In this document: one piece after another, positions 46,068 through 60,228 of the stretch
Position numbering within the stretch: the first letter of the stretch is position 1
Layout: each line of letters opens with the position of its first letter
From: Chionis minor
Taxonomy: Eukaryota; Chordata; Aves; Charadriiformes; Chionididae
Direction of reading: 5' to 3'
Length of the DNA stretch: 64,000 bases
NCBI GenBank assembly: GCA_013398295.1
Contig: VZSF01007311.1
Location: forward strand, 1-64,000
Translations under genes and position numbers: made by a program
The notes under the pieces: generated by a model
The model's input: only the letters and a program-made list of their open reading frames with translations
Databases searched by the model: none
What the model was told of the DNA's origin: nothing

Positions 46068-49000
46068 ATGGTCATTCTGAATTTTAATATTTTACAGTTT
46101 CCAAATTTGTACTGCAAGACGGAACTGTGATTTGTAACATTTCAGGCTCCTGGTACATTGCACAAGGATGAACGCTATTTGAAAATAACTGTTAGGTCAA
46201 GTGTCTATTATTTTACTTGTTTCTTTGTTCTAACTGCTCAGAGAAGCAGTAATATTTTTCTACCGATATTAACATAAAGGAGAATACCCTGAATGTTCTA
46301 AAAAGAGTTAAAGACAAGAACCATTGCATGCATTGGAAAATCTCACATTGGTTTCCCTTTGCTTTGGTTTTAGCTCTTGTAGAAACCACTTGCACTTTAA
46401 GGTTGAGATAAAAATAAATTATTTGTGTTTCTTCATGCACTTTTAAAGGGTATTGTCCACTTAAATTGTTATACTGTAATTCCATTGTTCTACGGGAAGC
46501 TTAATATAATACCTATTTTCTTTGTGATTGCCTAGTCCTCTCTAATATAAACTCTTGAAAAGAAAATGAAAAAAAATCTATTTTTCAGAAGTTATACTTC
46601 CTTATTTCAAAGACCAGAAGTTATTTATTATATTATTTGGAGTTAAATTACTTTACTGTGATACTCTGACAATAGAGTAGGAAAAGTTAGAACAAGGCAA
46701 ATTTTGGTGTAAAATTCCTTTGATACAGTAATTCTTATCTTGTCCAATTTATTTACCCTTACACAGCATGGAATCACCATATGGAGACTTTTCCTTACAG
46801 GAATTTTTAAGTGTTATATGGTGTTGAATAAGGATTAGAGATGTCTCTATAGTCTCCAGATCTATTCTCTGACTTCCATAGGTGTTGTTATCCTATGACC
46901 CTTTCATAAAATAAACATTTCAAGTAGGCAAGATAGCTAGGACTATATATGGGAGCACAAGAGATTACGTGGTGGGAACAGGTCAGAGTCACAGTTACAT
47001 CAGTGTCTGACTTACAAAGCATTTGCTCTCTTAACAGCCTTAGATGAATTCTCTGTCTAAGGTTTGGACTATTCACTGTACATTAACTAAAAGTGCTGCT
47101 AGTATAAATTAAATGTCACAAAGAACATCCTGTATCCTATTAAGACATTAAACTACTGCTTTCTATTCATGTCCATGGTGCTGTCCACGACACAGTTTGT
47201 TTTGTACTCAATTTGAAAGGTTTCATCAGGCTTTCTTGGTTTAGAGTTATGTTCTGTAAATATGAAACTGAATTCATAAGTAGGAAATTTATCAAACAGA
47301 AAGAAAAAGAAAGAGGATCTGACACTTGATGATAAAATATACTCCTCCCTGGACTGGAAGAGGAGTTTAGAAGATAATTGTTGAATGTTAATTTAAAAAT
47401 GGCCTGAAGAGTTAACATAAAAAAATACTCCAATTAACTTTGCCACTTTGAGAAGCTATACATTTTTTGCTTTAAAATAGCTGTATTTGTTCTATTCCAA
47501 AAATGCACATAATTAAACATGAATTGAATTTTAATTGGGTCCCTAGTGAACACCCCTATGTGATTTTGTCTTTTAAAACTTTGGCTAGTTTCAAGCAAAA
47601 AACTTCTACTGGCAAATCAGCCAGAGGCACGATGTTACTTTTGATTGACGGTTATGCCAGTAACTCTTTTAATAAGATGGGAATGATTTGATTGGTACAG
47701 ATAATTTTGCTCAGTTTTGGTGACAACCTCAGGCACAAGTAGTCCAAATGAGTGTTTGCAGCCTCATGCTTTTAAGTAACCGCAGAGGTACAGCTAATCC
47801 AATACTTCCCTACATCAGGTTATCACATATCAACTGCTCTGAAGTGTCTGTCCAGTAACAAAGGAGAGGTAAGTAGCTCAGTCATCTGTTAAAGTGTAAG
47901 TGACTCAGAGTTATTTTGTATGTGTGCCTCAAAAAAGAGTTTTGTCATAGTAATTAACTTGGATGATGATAAGTGTTTCCTGTGTATACATACCTGCAGT
48001 GCCCACAAGACTGCTACCAAAGTATCTGCTATGCAGGAAGCTTACAAAGTAAAAAGTGTGGAGCTGGGGATGTGGTTTATAATCATGAGCGGGACAGTCT
48101 GAAACTGGAGGTGAGTAGCAAAGAGCTTCAGGGGTAAAAGAGCAAAACAATGCTATGCAACCAGGAAAAGGGAAAATTTGTCTGTTTTAATGAACAGCCA
48201 GGGATCTTCCTTGGAGATTTCTACAGTGACAAGAAACCAGCTGTTGAAGCAATAGAACTGGCCTGACGGTTTATGTCCATGCTGGGAGGATATTGCCTGC
48301 ATAATGCATGGTGTCCCTGTATGCTCTTTGGTTTTGTAAAAGACCACTGAAGTTTCTACCAAAATATTTTGTCATTTATATTGTTATTTGAGTATATTGA
48401 TATTATACTAATTCCTACAAGTCAATAAAACTTGGGAAAAGAAACAAATATTGTTGGACAAGAGACCCAGACCAATAATTAACACAAAACTTGTGTTGAT
48501 TCAACACAATGACTTCCCCAGTAACAGAAGTCCATGACAGAGAAAGAAAACAACTTTAGGTCTTCAGAATTACAGACTAGCTTCCGAATTACTTGATTGT
48601 TTTCCTGTCACAGAGCAATTTTATGTGGTGGAGACCTCTAACTACTAACACAGTAGCAAAGCTAATGAAGCCAGGGGCTAAACCAGTGGCATAGCTGTTC
48701 AATGTCCACAGGCTAGAGCTCTAATTGAATCATGTAAGTAGGAAGTACGTTGAATGAACAAGGGACCGATTTTTATTTCTTACAGTAAGGTGCCAGATAA
48801 ATGTATTACCTCAGTCTGGTTGGTTGATTGGTACCATAGAGGACAGGAGCAATCTAGAGCAGGTCTCTGGAAACTAGAAAGACACCATGAATGCTGAAAT
48901 GAGCTGGAAACAATAGTGGGCAGAGGAACAGCATGACCATGTGGTGCTCCAGCACCTATGAAGCATATGGTGTCATTCTGTCAAAATGTGAAAAAAAATG

Positions 49001-50569
49001 ACCAAGGCAGGCTCTTCTTTGGGTGTTCGTGGGGAACATAATTGCTGCAAGAACCCTTCCAAAAGCCTCTGCAGTCCCTGCAGATCAGGTCACTCAGGAA
49101 CCCTGGAATTTGCTGTGGCTCTAGATCCTCTGCAGAGTACAAGGGGAACCACACTAGAAATGCTGCCACACAGCTTTCTTGGTTGCCTCAGACACAATCT
49201 TTGCTTCTTGAAGAAACTTAAGGATAGTTAACCAACTGTGCTGAAGGGTTTCACCATATTGCAGTCAACAAAAAGGGCACTAAAATGTATCCGTTCAGTG
49301 ATGACCACACTCATCCTTGCCAGAGTCTCTATCAGCAAAAGGTAAACAAATAAATAGGATACTTTATTTCCAGTTCTGAGCTCTTTGTTACTGCAAGAAA
49401 TGGCAGCTACTTTTCTCTGGTGCCCAGTGTTTTTTCAGCACCAGTAGACATCCTTTTGCTTCACAACAGAGGTCCTGTAAGTGGTAATATGATCTGGAAT
49501 TCAGTGAAGTGTTGGTACATTTGTGCTTCTTCAACAACTGTATTAACTCTTATTCTTATGGAGTTATTATTAGTCACCTACAGACATTTTAATTGTATAG
49601 GATCTATCTACCCAATGTATTTGTTACACCTCATACCTTTGGAAGACAGTACTTCATATGCTTCATGCTTTCAACTCACTCAAACTACAACAGGGGTATG
49701 TTTTCCAGTGATCAAAGTTACAGTCACACTAGGGTCTGTGAAATTTGGATCAAGACCTCAGTGAATGAGCACTTCTGGTGACATGAACCATTGCATTTCT
49801 CAACTCAGGTGCTCCAATTGAACTTTATGTTGTATATCTTTCCTATATAATTCTCACACAGAAAATAATCTGTATTTAACCACTCCTTAAGGAGATGGTA
49901 AATATCCTTATCTCGCTGAGGAGGAAGTGGTAAGTTACTCTGAAGAAAGAGGATCCTTCCCTTAGAGAAAATTATGCTTGAATAAGATGGCAACTTCAGT
50001 AACACCATTACACTGAAAGAAAAAAAACTATTATAAATTCAGGTATTTCTTCTTCTGAGAAAATGTCTGCCATTTTAAGAGCAGCCCCTATGACACAGCA
50101 CAGAATGAGTGAGGTTTTGCAACAGTTACAATACAAACATATCTCTCCCTTCTGAGGCAAAGGAAGTATTTATGTAGGTTGCAGTGATTTCATGTAACAT
50201 TAATGGGGCAATTCTTTAATCAAACAAATTAGTCTTCTTTATGCAAACAGGTATACTGAAGTCAAATCAAATATTTTCTCATTCTACAAGACAAGCACTT
50301 CGATTTCATACCAGAAACTAAGCTTGGCATACAGCAATGGTATTAGTAACAAAGAGAAATGCAAACAAGAGCTAACAAACAAAACCAAAGCAATGCAATT
50401 TGTGATTCAAAATGTTAATTTTAATCTTAGTTTTATGGTGCGATGGGTATTTAGGAGCATGTTCGAATGTTCTAATGTTCTAGCTAAGTATTACCCCTGC
50501 ACAAACAATATTTCTGGTTGATAGACTCACAGTGGCAACAGAGGACTTTGGATCAAGTATGTAAGCTTT

Positions 50570-50690
50570 AATTCAGTAAGGTTTTTAAGCATTTGTAAAT
50601 TTTAAGCACATTTTCAGATTGCTTTAATAAATAGGGATAGAGTTAAGCATGTATGCAAGTAGCTTCATGATCTGAACCCTTAATGTGAAT
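50570..50690 (+). repeat. ancient amniote interspersed repeat (degenerate)
   Basis: ATTCAGTAAGG, TTAAGCATTTG, TTTTAAGCACAT and AGTTAAGCATGTATGCAAG follow the TTAAGCATGTGCTTAA-type pattern of an old amniote repeat also suspected at 34375. Divergence is high and the assignment is from recall only. Confidence 0.35.
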
Positions 50691-53377
50691 ATGCTGAAGA
50701 CTTCTGTAAAGGAAGATTCAATTTTTGGCTACGGAGGATGTAAATTCATGAATGAATAAATCTTTTTGACTTTCTTTTATTGTCTCAATGCATCTTTTTT
50801 TCATTACCCAGTCAGTAGAGTTCCACCTTGCAATGCTTCATATCAGCCTGTGGATACCGAAGACACATAATATATGGTACAAGCATTTTTCTTCTGGCAG
50901 TGGGTGGTCTGATTCCTTAATCGAGCTGACTTTTTGCATTAAAAGCTTAGCTCAGCTTTTGCTCTTAGAAAATTTATTTTACTCTGCTTGACTAAATTTG
51001 TTTTAAAGTATGTGTGTGCATACATGCATGGCTGTGCCCAGTAACTGTTATGTAGCCAGGAACACCTCAGTGTTTCCATCACAATTCCTTGCTTCCTGAG
51101 GTTTTTTGCAGGTCAAAAAAATTCGCTCAACACTCAAAACAAGGCTTCTGTGCTTTAATGTACTTTATTTCATTCAGAAAAAGGAAAAAGAAAAGTTCAT
51201 TTTCAGTAATAAAAATGTAAGGAAATAAAGAGAGAAAGATAGAGAGCAAGAACAAACTTCCCACAGAGCCTGTATTGGTTTTGATTTTTTAACATCAATT
51301 TTTCAGACCATTACTTACTACTAAAGGACATTAATGCATAGATACTTCCAGGGGAAAATGCACTTTAAAAGGTTTCTGACATCTATAATACATACTTCTA
51401 ATTTTTGCACAGGGTCATCTTTTTTGGGTTTGCTTTAAACCAAGATACTCTCCTTATTTTTCTAGCTTGGATATAATTTTTGTCATGTTATAACAAGAGT
51501 TATATTTTTTGGCTTCAAATAAAGTTTATATGAACCGTGACCTATGTCTTTGTTTTCTCCAACATTTTAATGCATAGTACTACACTTGTCTGTCAAAAAA
51601 AATGGTAACTAAAGAAAGCTCAGAAGTCAAGAGTTTGAAGAGCTTAAACACATAAATATAGCTTAAGGAGAATGTGTTACTTTGAAATTACTCCTTTTCT
51701 GCTTCAGCATGAAACTGAGTATAGTCAAACTTTGAAAAGAGTGTTCTTTTTATGTTGGAATAACAAATAGATGAATAATCATTTTGCATGACAGAGAGCC
51801 AATATCATGTCCTGTCAGGGAATCTGAAGTGGACCATGACTCTCAGATGCCTACATATCACAAAAGGAAGTGGTTATTACGAATAATTATCTCTTATGAG
51901 ATGAATGTCCTTAGGCTTTTCAGTTTGAACTATGCTACGCTGTATATTCAGTTAAGGACTCATTGCAGCTGAGATATGAATCTGCATTTCCACCTCTTTA
52001 TTGACTATGTTCTCACTTGGTTTATCTGATCATTGGTAAATGGCAAAAGTTCTTGGTTTTGTACGTGCTACACTATTATTACAGTGAGGATTAGCATAAG
52101 GGAAAACTTCACCTTTATTTCAACAGGGATTTTTCTTCTGAACTAAAATTCTCTTTTGGACACTCATGGGTGAAATCCATTCATTAGACAATACGTAAGC
52201 ACCCTGAAGAGAGCAGATTTTATCAGAACAGGGGGCCATCAGAGACTAGCCACAAACACTCATACAATGTCAATGTTAACATAATACAAAAGTTTGTCCT
52301 ACACATAAAATCGCCAGTAATTCAGATAAGGATAGAAATCCTACAGGTAGCAAATACAGATCATCCTCTAGAGCAGTTCAAGGTGGTGATCCTCTTAAAG
52401 GCTGCAACTGTTTTGAGTGCAACCCAGCTTCTACGGAGATCTTTGCACATCATTCTTTCTCCCTGGTTTGTTTCTTCATATACAGGATATGCTATGTATC
52501 TTTCATTCTTCATGACTTAAATGTAGTAGTTTTTACTGAGACAGAGAAGTGTCAATATTGCTGCTGTGAGAACTCACATACAACATAGAAGGAGCTGGCG
52601 AGAAATGAGGAAATAATAGGTGTTGAAAACAGGTATTTATCTAAACAGAGACAGCATTGCTTTGCTATTCCCGGAGCATCTACACACTTCATATGCAACA
52701 TCAGTGACGCGGAATGAAGTCCATATGATTCTTCTTCCAGGACAAAACTCTGTCAGAACTACCTGTGCATGGAGTTCAACTACTTTAAGGTCATAGTCTT
52801 AGTACTTCCTCACTGATCTTATGCTTTAGGCTCAGTATGCCATCGTTCACAATGCAAAAATTGCATGTAATTCAGAGCTGGAGTGTGGGTAAAATGCAAT
52901 AGGTTCAGGAAGCAGATCATATGTAAGCTTTGAGTCTTTTCTGAGTGATGAGTCATCCGTATCAGCTGAAGAGAACCAACGTGTCAGCTACCATTCAAGT
53001 GAGAGAAGTTATACCACAGCTTGGTTGATAAAGGTGTTTATATGAAGTCCTTCTCTCCTGGATAGAAACAAGGAGTAAGTGTTCAGAAATGACAATTTGC
53101 AGCTCAGTCTCACAATTGTAAGGCTGTTCTTCCTGAGGCAGAAGTGTTTTCAAAGAGCTAGAGGATCTTAACTGGAACATAGCTGCTGGCAGATGTGTAG
53201 TGGCGCAACGGGATAGTCATTAAACTGCCTCTCAGCTACACCCAGCTGTGGAAGCAAAGCAACAAGTCTAAAGTAGTTTTGGCAGCTAAAGCAGTGAATG
53301 CTATGGAATAAGCTCCGTGACTATGTAACTGCAGTCATGTATCTGTGCAGGCATGTCCTTAGATACTTCTAAGACAG

Positions 53378-53519
53378 TGTCCTGGTTTGAGGTAAAACAG
53401 GACCAATTTTGTTCAGTAACTCTGCACAATATGCTGTTAATTTCAGCAGTTAGAAGAGGCCTACTTAGAAAGCAGAGTTACTGAACAAAACTGGTCCTGT
53501 TTTACCTCGAACCAGGACA
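53378..53519. mobile_element. 142-bp palindromic element with 5-bp target duplication
   Basis: The left arm (53378-53425) begins TGTCCTGGTTTGAGGTAAAA. The right arm (53472-53519) is its reverse complement, with two mismatches over 48 bp. A 46-bp unpaired centre separates them. A perfect GACAG repeat flanks the element (53373-53377 and 53520-53524). The ends are TG...CA and share TGTCCTGGTT with the reverse end of the ERV LTR at 45102. So it has both MITE-like long inverted arms and retroviral-style termini and duplication length. There is no coding capacity. A transcript would fold into one long hairpin. A truncated relative lies at 61975-62074, so it belongs to a dispersed family. A non-autonomous DNA transposon or a solo palindromic LTR derivative are both possible. 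Confidence 0.8.
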
Positions 53520-56500
53520 GACAGAAAGGACTAGACATGGAAGGCCTATGCGAGGTCATTCAGAATAACTCAGAAATGATCAAATACATTCAAGCATGTG
53601 TCTGGAAAAAGTGAGGTTGACTTCAACAAACTCTCTTTACCTAGTAACTTTGACAAGTGAACAAATTCACTCTGTTTCAGTCATTCTAAAATACTGTTTT
53701 CTGAGGGTTTGCCTTGCCACCTCATTCTAATGTTTGCTTTCACCTGATTCCTAGTAGAAATATATATTACCTCTCTTACCCGTCCTAATGCTTGTTACAA
53801 AGAAAGTTGCTTTAAAATGTTTCTGAAGCAATAAGATAGTGTTTGCCCTCTTTCTTCTCATTCTGTCAGTAAGTTTCCTAACTAACTTTATTCACATACA
53901 TAAAAAAATTCCTGAAGTATGCAGCTTTGGATCTGGATTTTGTCATGAAAAGAACCAGGAGTGAATGTGTTTCCTTGCGCTTCTGAGAACGTCTGTCTAA
54001 ATCACAGTTGGAATGAGCAGATAAATCTAATCCACTGTGATCTTCAGGTTCACCGGAACTTGCTGTGATTATCTCCTTGGTTTAGAGAGATTCAGGCCTG
54101 TAGATTCACAGTAGTGGAAATCAGGACAGATGTGGTGACAGAAATCACTGTGACAGTTTGTTGCACATTTGGAATCAAGCTTAGTTGCAGCCAGCATTAA
54201 TAGTGTCACCCTTTTGAGCACTATAGTGACAAGTATTCAAAGATCTTATCTGGGTGATGCAGAATGCCGCCTCAGAGCTCCTTGACATTTCAAAAGATTA
54301 GGGTTATAGTACAGTCATGTGAATCCCAAAAGGTAATTCTGATTCTGTTACAAAGTTTTGTATCCATTTAGCGGACGTATTACGCTGATAAATCCCATTT
54401 TTATTGCATTCTATAGTGTGGTATACTGTTGTAAAGACTTTATTGGAGTCCTCTATTTGTTTTGGCTTGATGGATCGAAAAATTGTTTGCATTGTACAGG
54501 TCTGTTCATTTAACAGGTATTCATTTAAATGGGTAATAAGATACAAGGATTGTGTAATGAGATGGAAAATTGCTAACCAAGTATTAGGTGATTACTATGT
54601 TTTTTGTCCAAATCAATTTTGGCAGAAAATAATAAATCTAGAAAATGGACTTGGAACCTACATTTCAAATTTGTAATCAGTAGGTCACTCTTGTGAAAAT
54701 ATTTTCCCATTTGTTCTTGTTTAATGGGGAAAGAAGCCATTGCCTTATTTAATAGCAATTTTATCATGAGATTCAGAAGCCATATGAAAAGGGATATGTG
54801 TCGGGGCTAAAAATCCCCCCAGACATAGAGTCATGTCTTCTGTCTTTTTGCTCTATTGATTATTTTCTAATGAGGTTTTTGCTGGCCATGTCCTGAAATA
54901 ACTAGACTCCGTAACAGCCAAGAAAAAGGAGGACAGAATCAGAAGTTTTATATGTGATTAGGAGACTGGGGAGACAGCTCAAGTGTGAACTTACCTGCAA
55001 AAGTTTGGGTCACACTTTCCTTCGCCTTGCTATGGTTTCCCAGTACAGCTCTCCCTCAGCCTTCCAGCCTGTGGGCCTCTCCCAGAACTCACATTCTGGC
55101 ACTGATGTAGCAGAAGACAACCAGAGGATTCACAAGGATGTTGGAGCCCTCCCTTGTCTGAAGCCCCACTGGGGGTCACTACCACATTCTTCTCAAGGTG
55201 GGAAATGGCATTCCCCCCATCCTTTGTGACTGCTGTCATCCTATTTCATATATATGTTTGTATTTTACAGCTTCATGTTCATCCACCTAGGGTTTAACAC
55301 AAACCAGAATTCTGAAATCTCTGTATAGCGTGTCCACGCAGTCATTATCTGTGCCTTGTGTCTATAGAAGAACAATTCTGATGTAATCAGTCTATAGAGG
55401 AGGACGAGTAAATTACCATGGTAGAAGCAGAGTAGAGCCCTACTAAGCCTGTGGTTCACACTGTGTGATTGACATCCGGAGCCCAAAGATGAAGTCTAGG
55501 AGCTAAAATCTCCCAGTAGGTTAACTAACAGCAACAGGAGACATACAGCAGCTGCCTACATACTTCTCAACTCTTACAGACTGTGAGATCTTCCAGACTA
55601 TTGCAAAACAAAGTGAAAATGAAAATTAAGCCATTTCTGAATAATTTGGTTTAAGTTTACCCTAAAATAATAGCATCTGCTCACATGGTCATTTACAGCT
55701 CAAAAGCTTTCTTGGAAGCTGTTTCTTTCTGCAGCCCCAGAGTTACCAATTTCTAAGTTAGAGCTGTGATGTACTACCAGACTGTGAGGCAATTTCAATG
55801 CTAATAAATTAAATATGCTTCTGACCTTTCTCCAGCACTGAAGCCAGCTAACCTAGAAAGGCTGGCACCCATACTCTTAAAGAGTCTTTCTATGCAGAAC
55901 ACACTGACAATATCCAAAATAACTACTGGATTGGACTGTGATAACTCCTAAACTGTACCCAAGAATTATTTACGGGACAGCTAGTTTGCCCAGACCAAAC
56001 CTGAAAAAAGGATTGTACTGTAATAATTCAGCAATGTAGACAACTGCATACCAGTACAAAGAATGTTGCCTGACACTCTTTGATTTACTAGTATAAGCAT
56101 AGTATGACCGTACAGACTGTCTTACTGTATGTTAAAATGTCAGATATATGAACAGGTTTTCATGTTATCAAACATTAACCATGATAAACAGGATGAAGCA
56201 GAATTAACATTTTGTTCAGTCACACACTGTGATGACATGACATAGTCTTATAAACATTTTTTTTCAAGCAAGAGGGTCCTGCACTACATCTGGGGCAAAC
56301 AAGAGCCATTGTAAAGCAAACAGAAAGTAATAATTACATTAATAATTACTAACAATGCAATTATTACCTAAACTTGAGGAAGATCAGGGTCTATCCTTAC
56401 CACTGCCCAAAGCCTTGGCATTACTAGCACATTGCCCCACATCACTTACTCTGAGGAACCATCTGTGCTTTAGTTCTATTTTGTGCAATTGACAGGAGCA

Positions 56501-59500
56501 TTATTTATGGTCCAATATAGTTAATCTAGTGTTAGGTCCCTGACTTGAAATAAGGTCCATGTGGGCGGATGCCTGCATTTGCCCAAAGCTCTATTAAAGC
56601 CTCTGAAGCTTCACAGGAGCACAAGACTGAGACGAAATGCAGCTCACTCCAAGTTTGGGGATGTAGTACGGTCTCAGAATTGCTTTTAAATAGAATTGGT
56701 TTTCCGTGCTTCTATTTTAACAATTTTGTTTATCATAATATTTCTCTAAATCAAAACAAAACAAGTCTTGTTCTGATTCTGGCTTTCAGAGTGACTTTGC
56801 AAAAATTTTCTTTCCTCCAAAAATCATACCTTCTAAGCATCTCAGTTCCTTATGTAAATTGAACTGGACAGGAAGGTCAGTTAGCAGTGAAATAACATTA
56901 TTTAAAAATAGATCCCCATCATGCATTGGAGCTATCCATTAGGGAAACATTAGCGAGATACAAATTTATGTTTCCCAGCTTGCAGCTTCAGACTGTCTAT
57001 TTTAATTTTGTTCATATGCCACTGATTATCTGCAGTGGATTTAATGTTCTGGAATACCACATTTTATGTGATCTCTCTGGTCCTCTTTGTCTTGCTTTCC
57101 ATTTACTACTCCATGCTATTATTTGGTTGCATGAAGGAGCTTGGCTATTACTCTGTTGTTCCATTTCTGCTGCCAGAATAGTTTTGATCAATACAGCTTG
57201 CAAAAAATTAGATAATAAAATACAATGCATTTAACAGAATTTTTTTCAGTTGTTCTAAGAGCTTCGATTTCAAATCCAGGAAGTATAAATGGTCTACACC
57301 CCATTTTTGGCTTTTTAGTATATCTTTGCAGACTATTAAATATAAAATACATATGAACAGTTAGTTCACCCATGAAGAAACACATTGAGTTTGAAGTTTT
57401 TTAATGTTACTGTATAAATTTAAATTTAAATATATTTTCAGTTCTAACATGAAGTGTACAAGATAATGGGGCAGAGCTAACAGGATGATTTGATACCTTC
57501 CTCTAGCTACGATGTTTCTCCATCAATAAAAGGGCAACAATATACAAGGGAGTTGTGGCAGTCTCACTTTCTGTGGACTCTACAGGGTAACAAGCTTTTA
57601 TGTTGCATATAACAGAGTTCACATTTCTGTTACTGAAATTATTATCCCATAACACCACAACAGGGTGTCTCTCTAATGACATTTTTATGCAAAATGTTTG
57701 ATTCAGCAACAAGACCTGTTCACACCTTTAAAACAATTTATGCATAGTTAAATGAACAATTGTTCCTAGCACAGTCAGTAACCTAATCATTTTAATCTTA
57801 ATAACCCACAGAGGAAACTCACAAGCAATGATTATACACTGTGTGGGCTGCTTTCCATTCACTTGGGAGATTTCCATAATAAAGCTCTGCCTGGAATCAG
57901 AGCGTTTCTTTGCTCCTAAGGGCTACAGGCTAGAGAAACTCATTTTTGTAAGTATTTGAAAGAAGAATTTTTATTTTCTCTCAAATAAAGTAGGCCTGAG
58001 CATTTATCAGAATCAGAACTATTAAAGTAAAATACATCAGTGGAAAGGGTGACATAAGAAGCTACCACTAGTTTTGCTCAAGCAAGTTATCTTCTCTCCA
58101 GAAGTATATCCTTGCCATTTTGTAAAGATCACTTATGACATTTTGGATTTCTGTCCAGCTGCAAGTTGGTTTTCCCATGAATATTGAAAATGTATAAAAT
58201 ACACAGATGTTAACAATAGCATGTTTACAGTTCACAATAATAGTTTATGGTACATCTGAGGCACCACAACGTCTGCGGGTTTGTTTTTGCATATTTTTCC
58301 TAAATATAATTCAGAAAAAAATTACCAGGAGAGAAAAGAAGAAATAAATAATGCTTAAACACACACAGACAACCTTCACCCCTAGAAATCAGCTTATTAA
58401 TAGCTTTACCCAGATGATTTCTCTATTGTATTCAGGTTGTAACAGAATGAAATGCTTATTGATTAGAGAGATGTTTGGTCAAATAGAAAATACCTTGTTC
58501 TGTAAACATAGGATTAATGAAGCCTGTTTTCCTACAGATTTCTGTCCTACACCCAATGCCACCACAAGAGTTCTGCCGTCTGGATCCTCAGTAATTTCAC
58601 ATCACTTTTTCAGGATTTCTTGTTCCCTCTCACTCACATTCGGTTCTCTTCCCTGAGCGCTCCTGGCCTGGCAGCAGGGAGAGAGGTGGTCCCAGCACAC
58701 ACACACATGCTGACTGGCCAGTGGGGTTTGCATGGTTGGCTGAAGAAGGAGGGCAACTTGTTGGGATGACTCAAATGGGACAGTCTTGTTGCAGCCTTCC
58801 TGTTGGGTATTTTCAGTTCTTCTGTCTGTCTTCTGGCCAGTGTTGGTTTTCACCATGCTTGTAGAAAGCAAATCCGTCCCAGATCTCTATCTCTTTGGTT
58901 GAAATTGGCTATTGGCTCAAAACCTTTTAGGAAAATGAATAATATATAGGCAGAAGAATGAGCAAATAAATACAGCATACAATCACAGAGATTTTGTTTC
59001 CCCCAAATATCTGGCTAAAAAGCATGTTAATGCCTCCTACATTGCCAGCATTACACTACAGCGAGCAGTGCTAGACAAAATCTATTTGCCTTTATATTAA
59101 ATATAGATTAAGAGAAATAACTGGTCCCTTTTTTAACTCTTCTGAAGTTGTGGACCCTGACCTTAGTCCTTGCTCTTCAATAGTGCAAAGAGGTTCAGGG
59201 AGCTCATGCCTACACAAAGGTATCTTTAGATAAGTTTGGATTGTTGTAGCAGGCTTTCTTAAACACCAGTCCCACAGAAGCTGGAGTAGAATACCCAATT
59301 TCAATTTCCTTGCACCCTGATAATCTTCAGTTCCCCTGACACTTCCTTACATCCCAAGGCAGCTGGCACAGGGGAAGCCACCTTGTCAGCTGTTCTGTGC
59401 CCAGGCCCTGGGAAATGCTGTTCTGCACATTGATCTGTGCTTTACCCTTGTCCCAGAGATTCTCTGGATCTGAGACTTATTACACTTCCTTTCAGCATGG

Positions 59501-60206
59501 GTAGTCCTTCACACCTATGCAAAGCAATTTACCTGTCTTACTGGACTGCACATTTGTATTCAACGGGCTTAGAATGTCTATAGTATGCAAACCACAAAGC
59601 AGGGAAGAATCCCATTCCTTCATGACTAAATGTAACTGAGAGAATCATTATTAATCTCATTGCCCTGATGCAATTCGTAGACACTCCCCAGTGACAAATG
59701 GCAGCTGAGCCAGCTTTCATAATCAGGAAGCAGAACTCACTTCTTGTTTCCTTCTGTTTTAGACAGGTTCATTACTCCATGTTTCCCATTTCTTGTTTTG
59801 GAATGCTCTTCTAGTTAGATGTATATTTACTAGATTATGTAAGTGACTATCAACCTTAGAAAATACATATTTTTGGAAATATATATGGTTTTAAATATAT
59901 TTCTTAGGCTGTTTTTTTTTAAAAAAATGATGTTCAGGGAGATTACAACATTAAGGGTATTAGCAAAGTAATATGAGGAGTTTTCTGTCTAGGGTCAGAG
60001 TGAAAATCTAGTCATATTATTAAAACACTTGATTCAAACTATGGACTTTTCTCTTAGCCTTGCCATAAGTTTTTTCAGTAAATCATACCACCTTTCCATG
60101 CCATACTTACAGAGGAATGGAAGAAAATGTTTCTTATTCACTTTCTCACCTACACCTTCTATTTAGATTCATTATGTGCAAACCTTATAGCAAGTCATAG
60201 AGGTGG
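53520..60206. other. AT-rich noncoding DNA
   Basis: About 6.7 kb without recognised transposons or exons. Slightly GC-richer patches at about 55020-55230 and 58620-58860 carry no identifiable frames. Open frames up to 102 codons look like chance. Confidence 0.5.
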
Positions 60207-60228
60207 TAATAATAATAATAATAATAAN
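60207..60228 (+). repeat. (TAA)n microsatellite ending in an N
   Basis: Seven TAA units (60207-60227) run into a single N at 60228. The same microsatellite reappears at 62442-62484 after the N gap, in a longer form. The left contig probably stopped inside this simple repeat. Confidence 0.9.

Larger units (their letters stand above)
45754..53377. other. AT-rich noncoding DNA
   Basis: About 7.6 kb without recognised young transposons. It holds a 20-bp tandem duplication at 46031-46067 and a degenerate old repeat near 50570. The 114-codon frame at 49420-49764 is hydrophobic in the middle but has no motif, splice support or recognisable homology and is taken as chance. Confidence 0.5.

Noticed and set aside
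49420..49764. 114-codon plus-strand ORF with a hydrophobic stretch
   Set aside because: The single hydrophobic run is weak evidence; no family resemblance and no flanking gene structure.
50440..50490. GTTCGAAT resembling a tRNA B-box
   Set aside because: No A-box at the right distance and no cloverleaf arms could be drawn.
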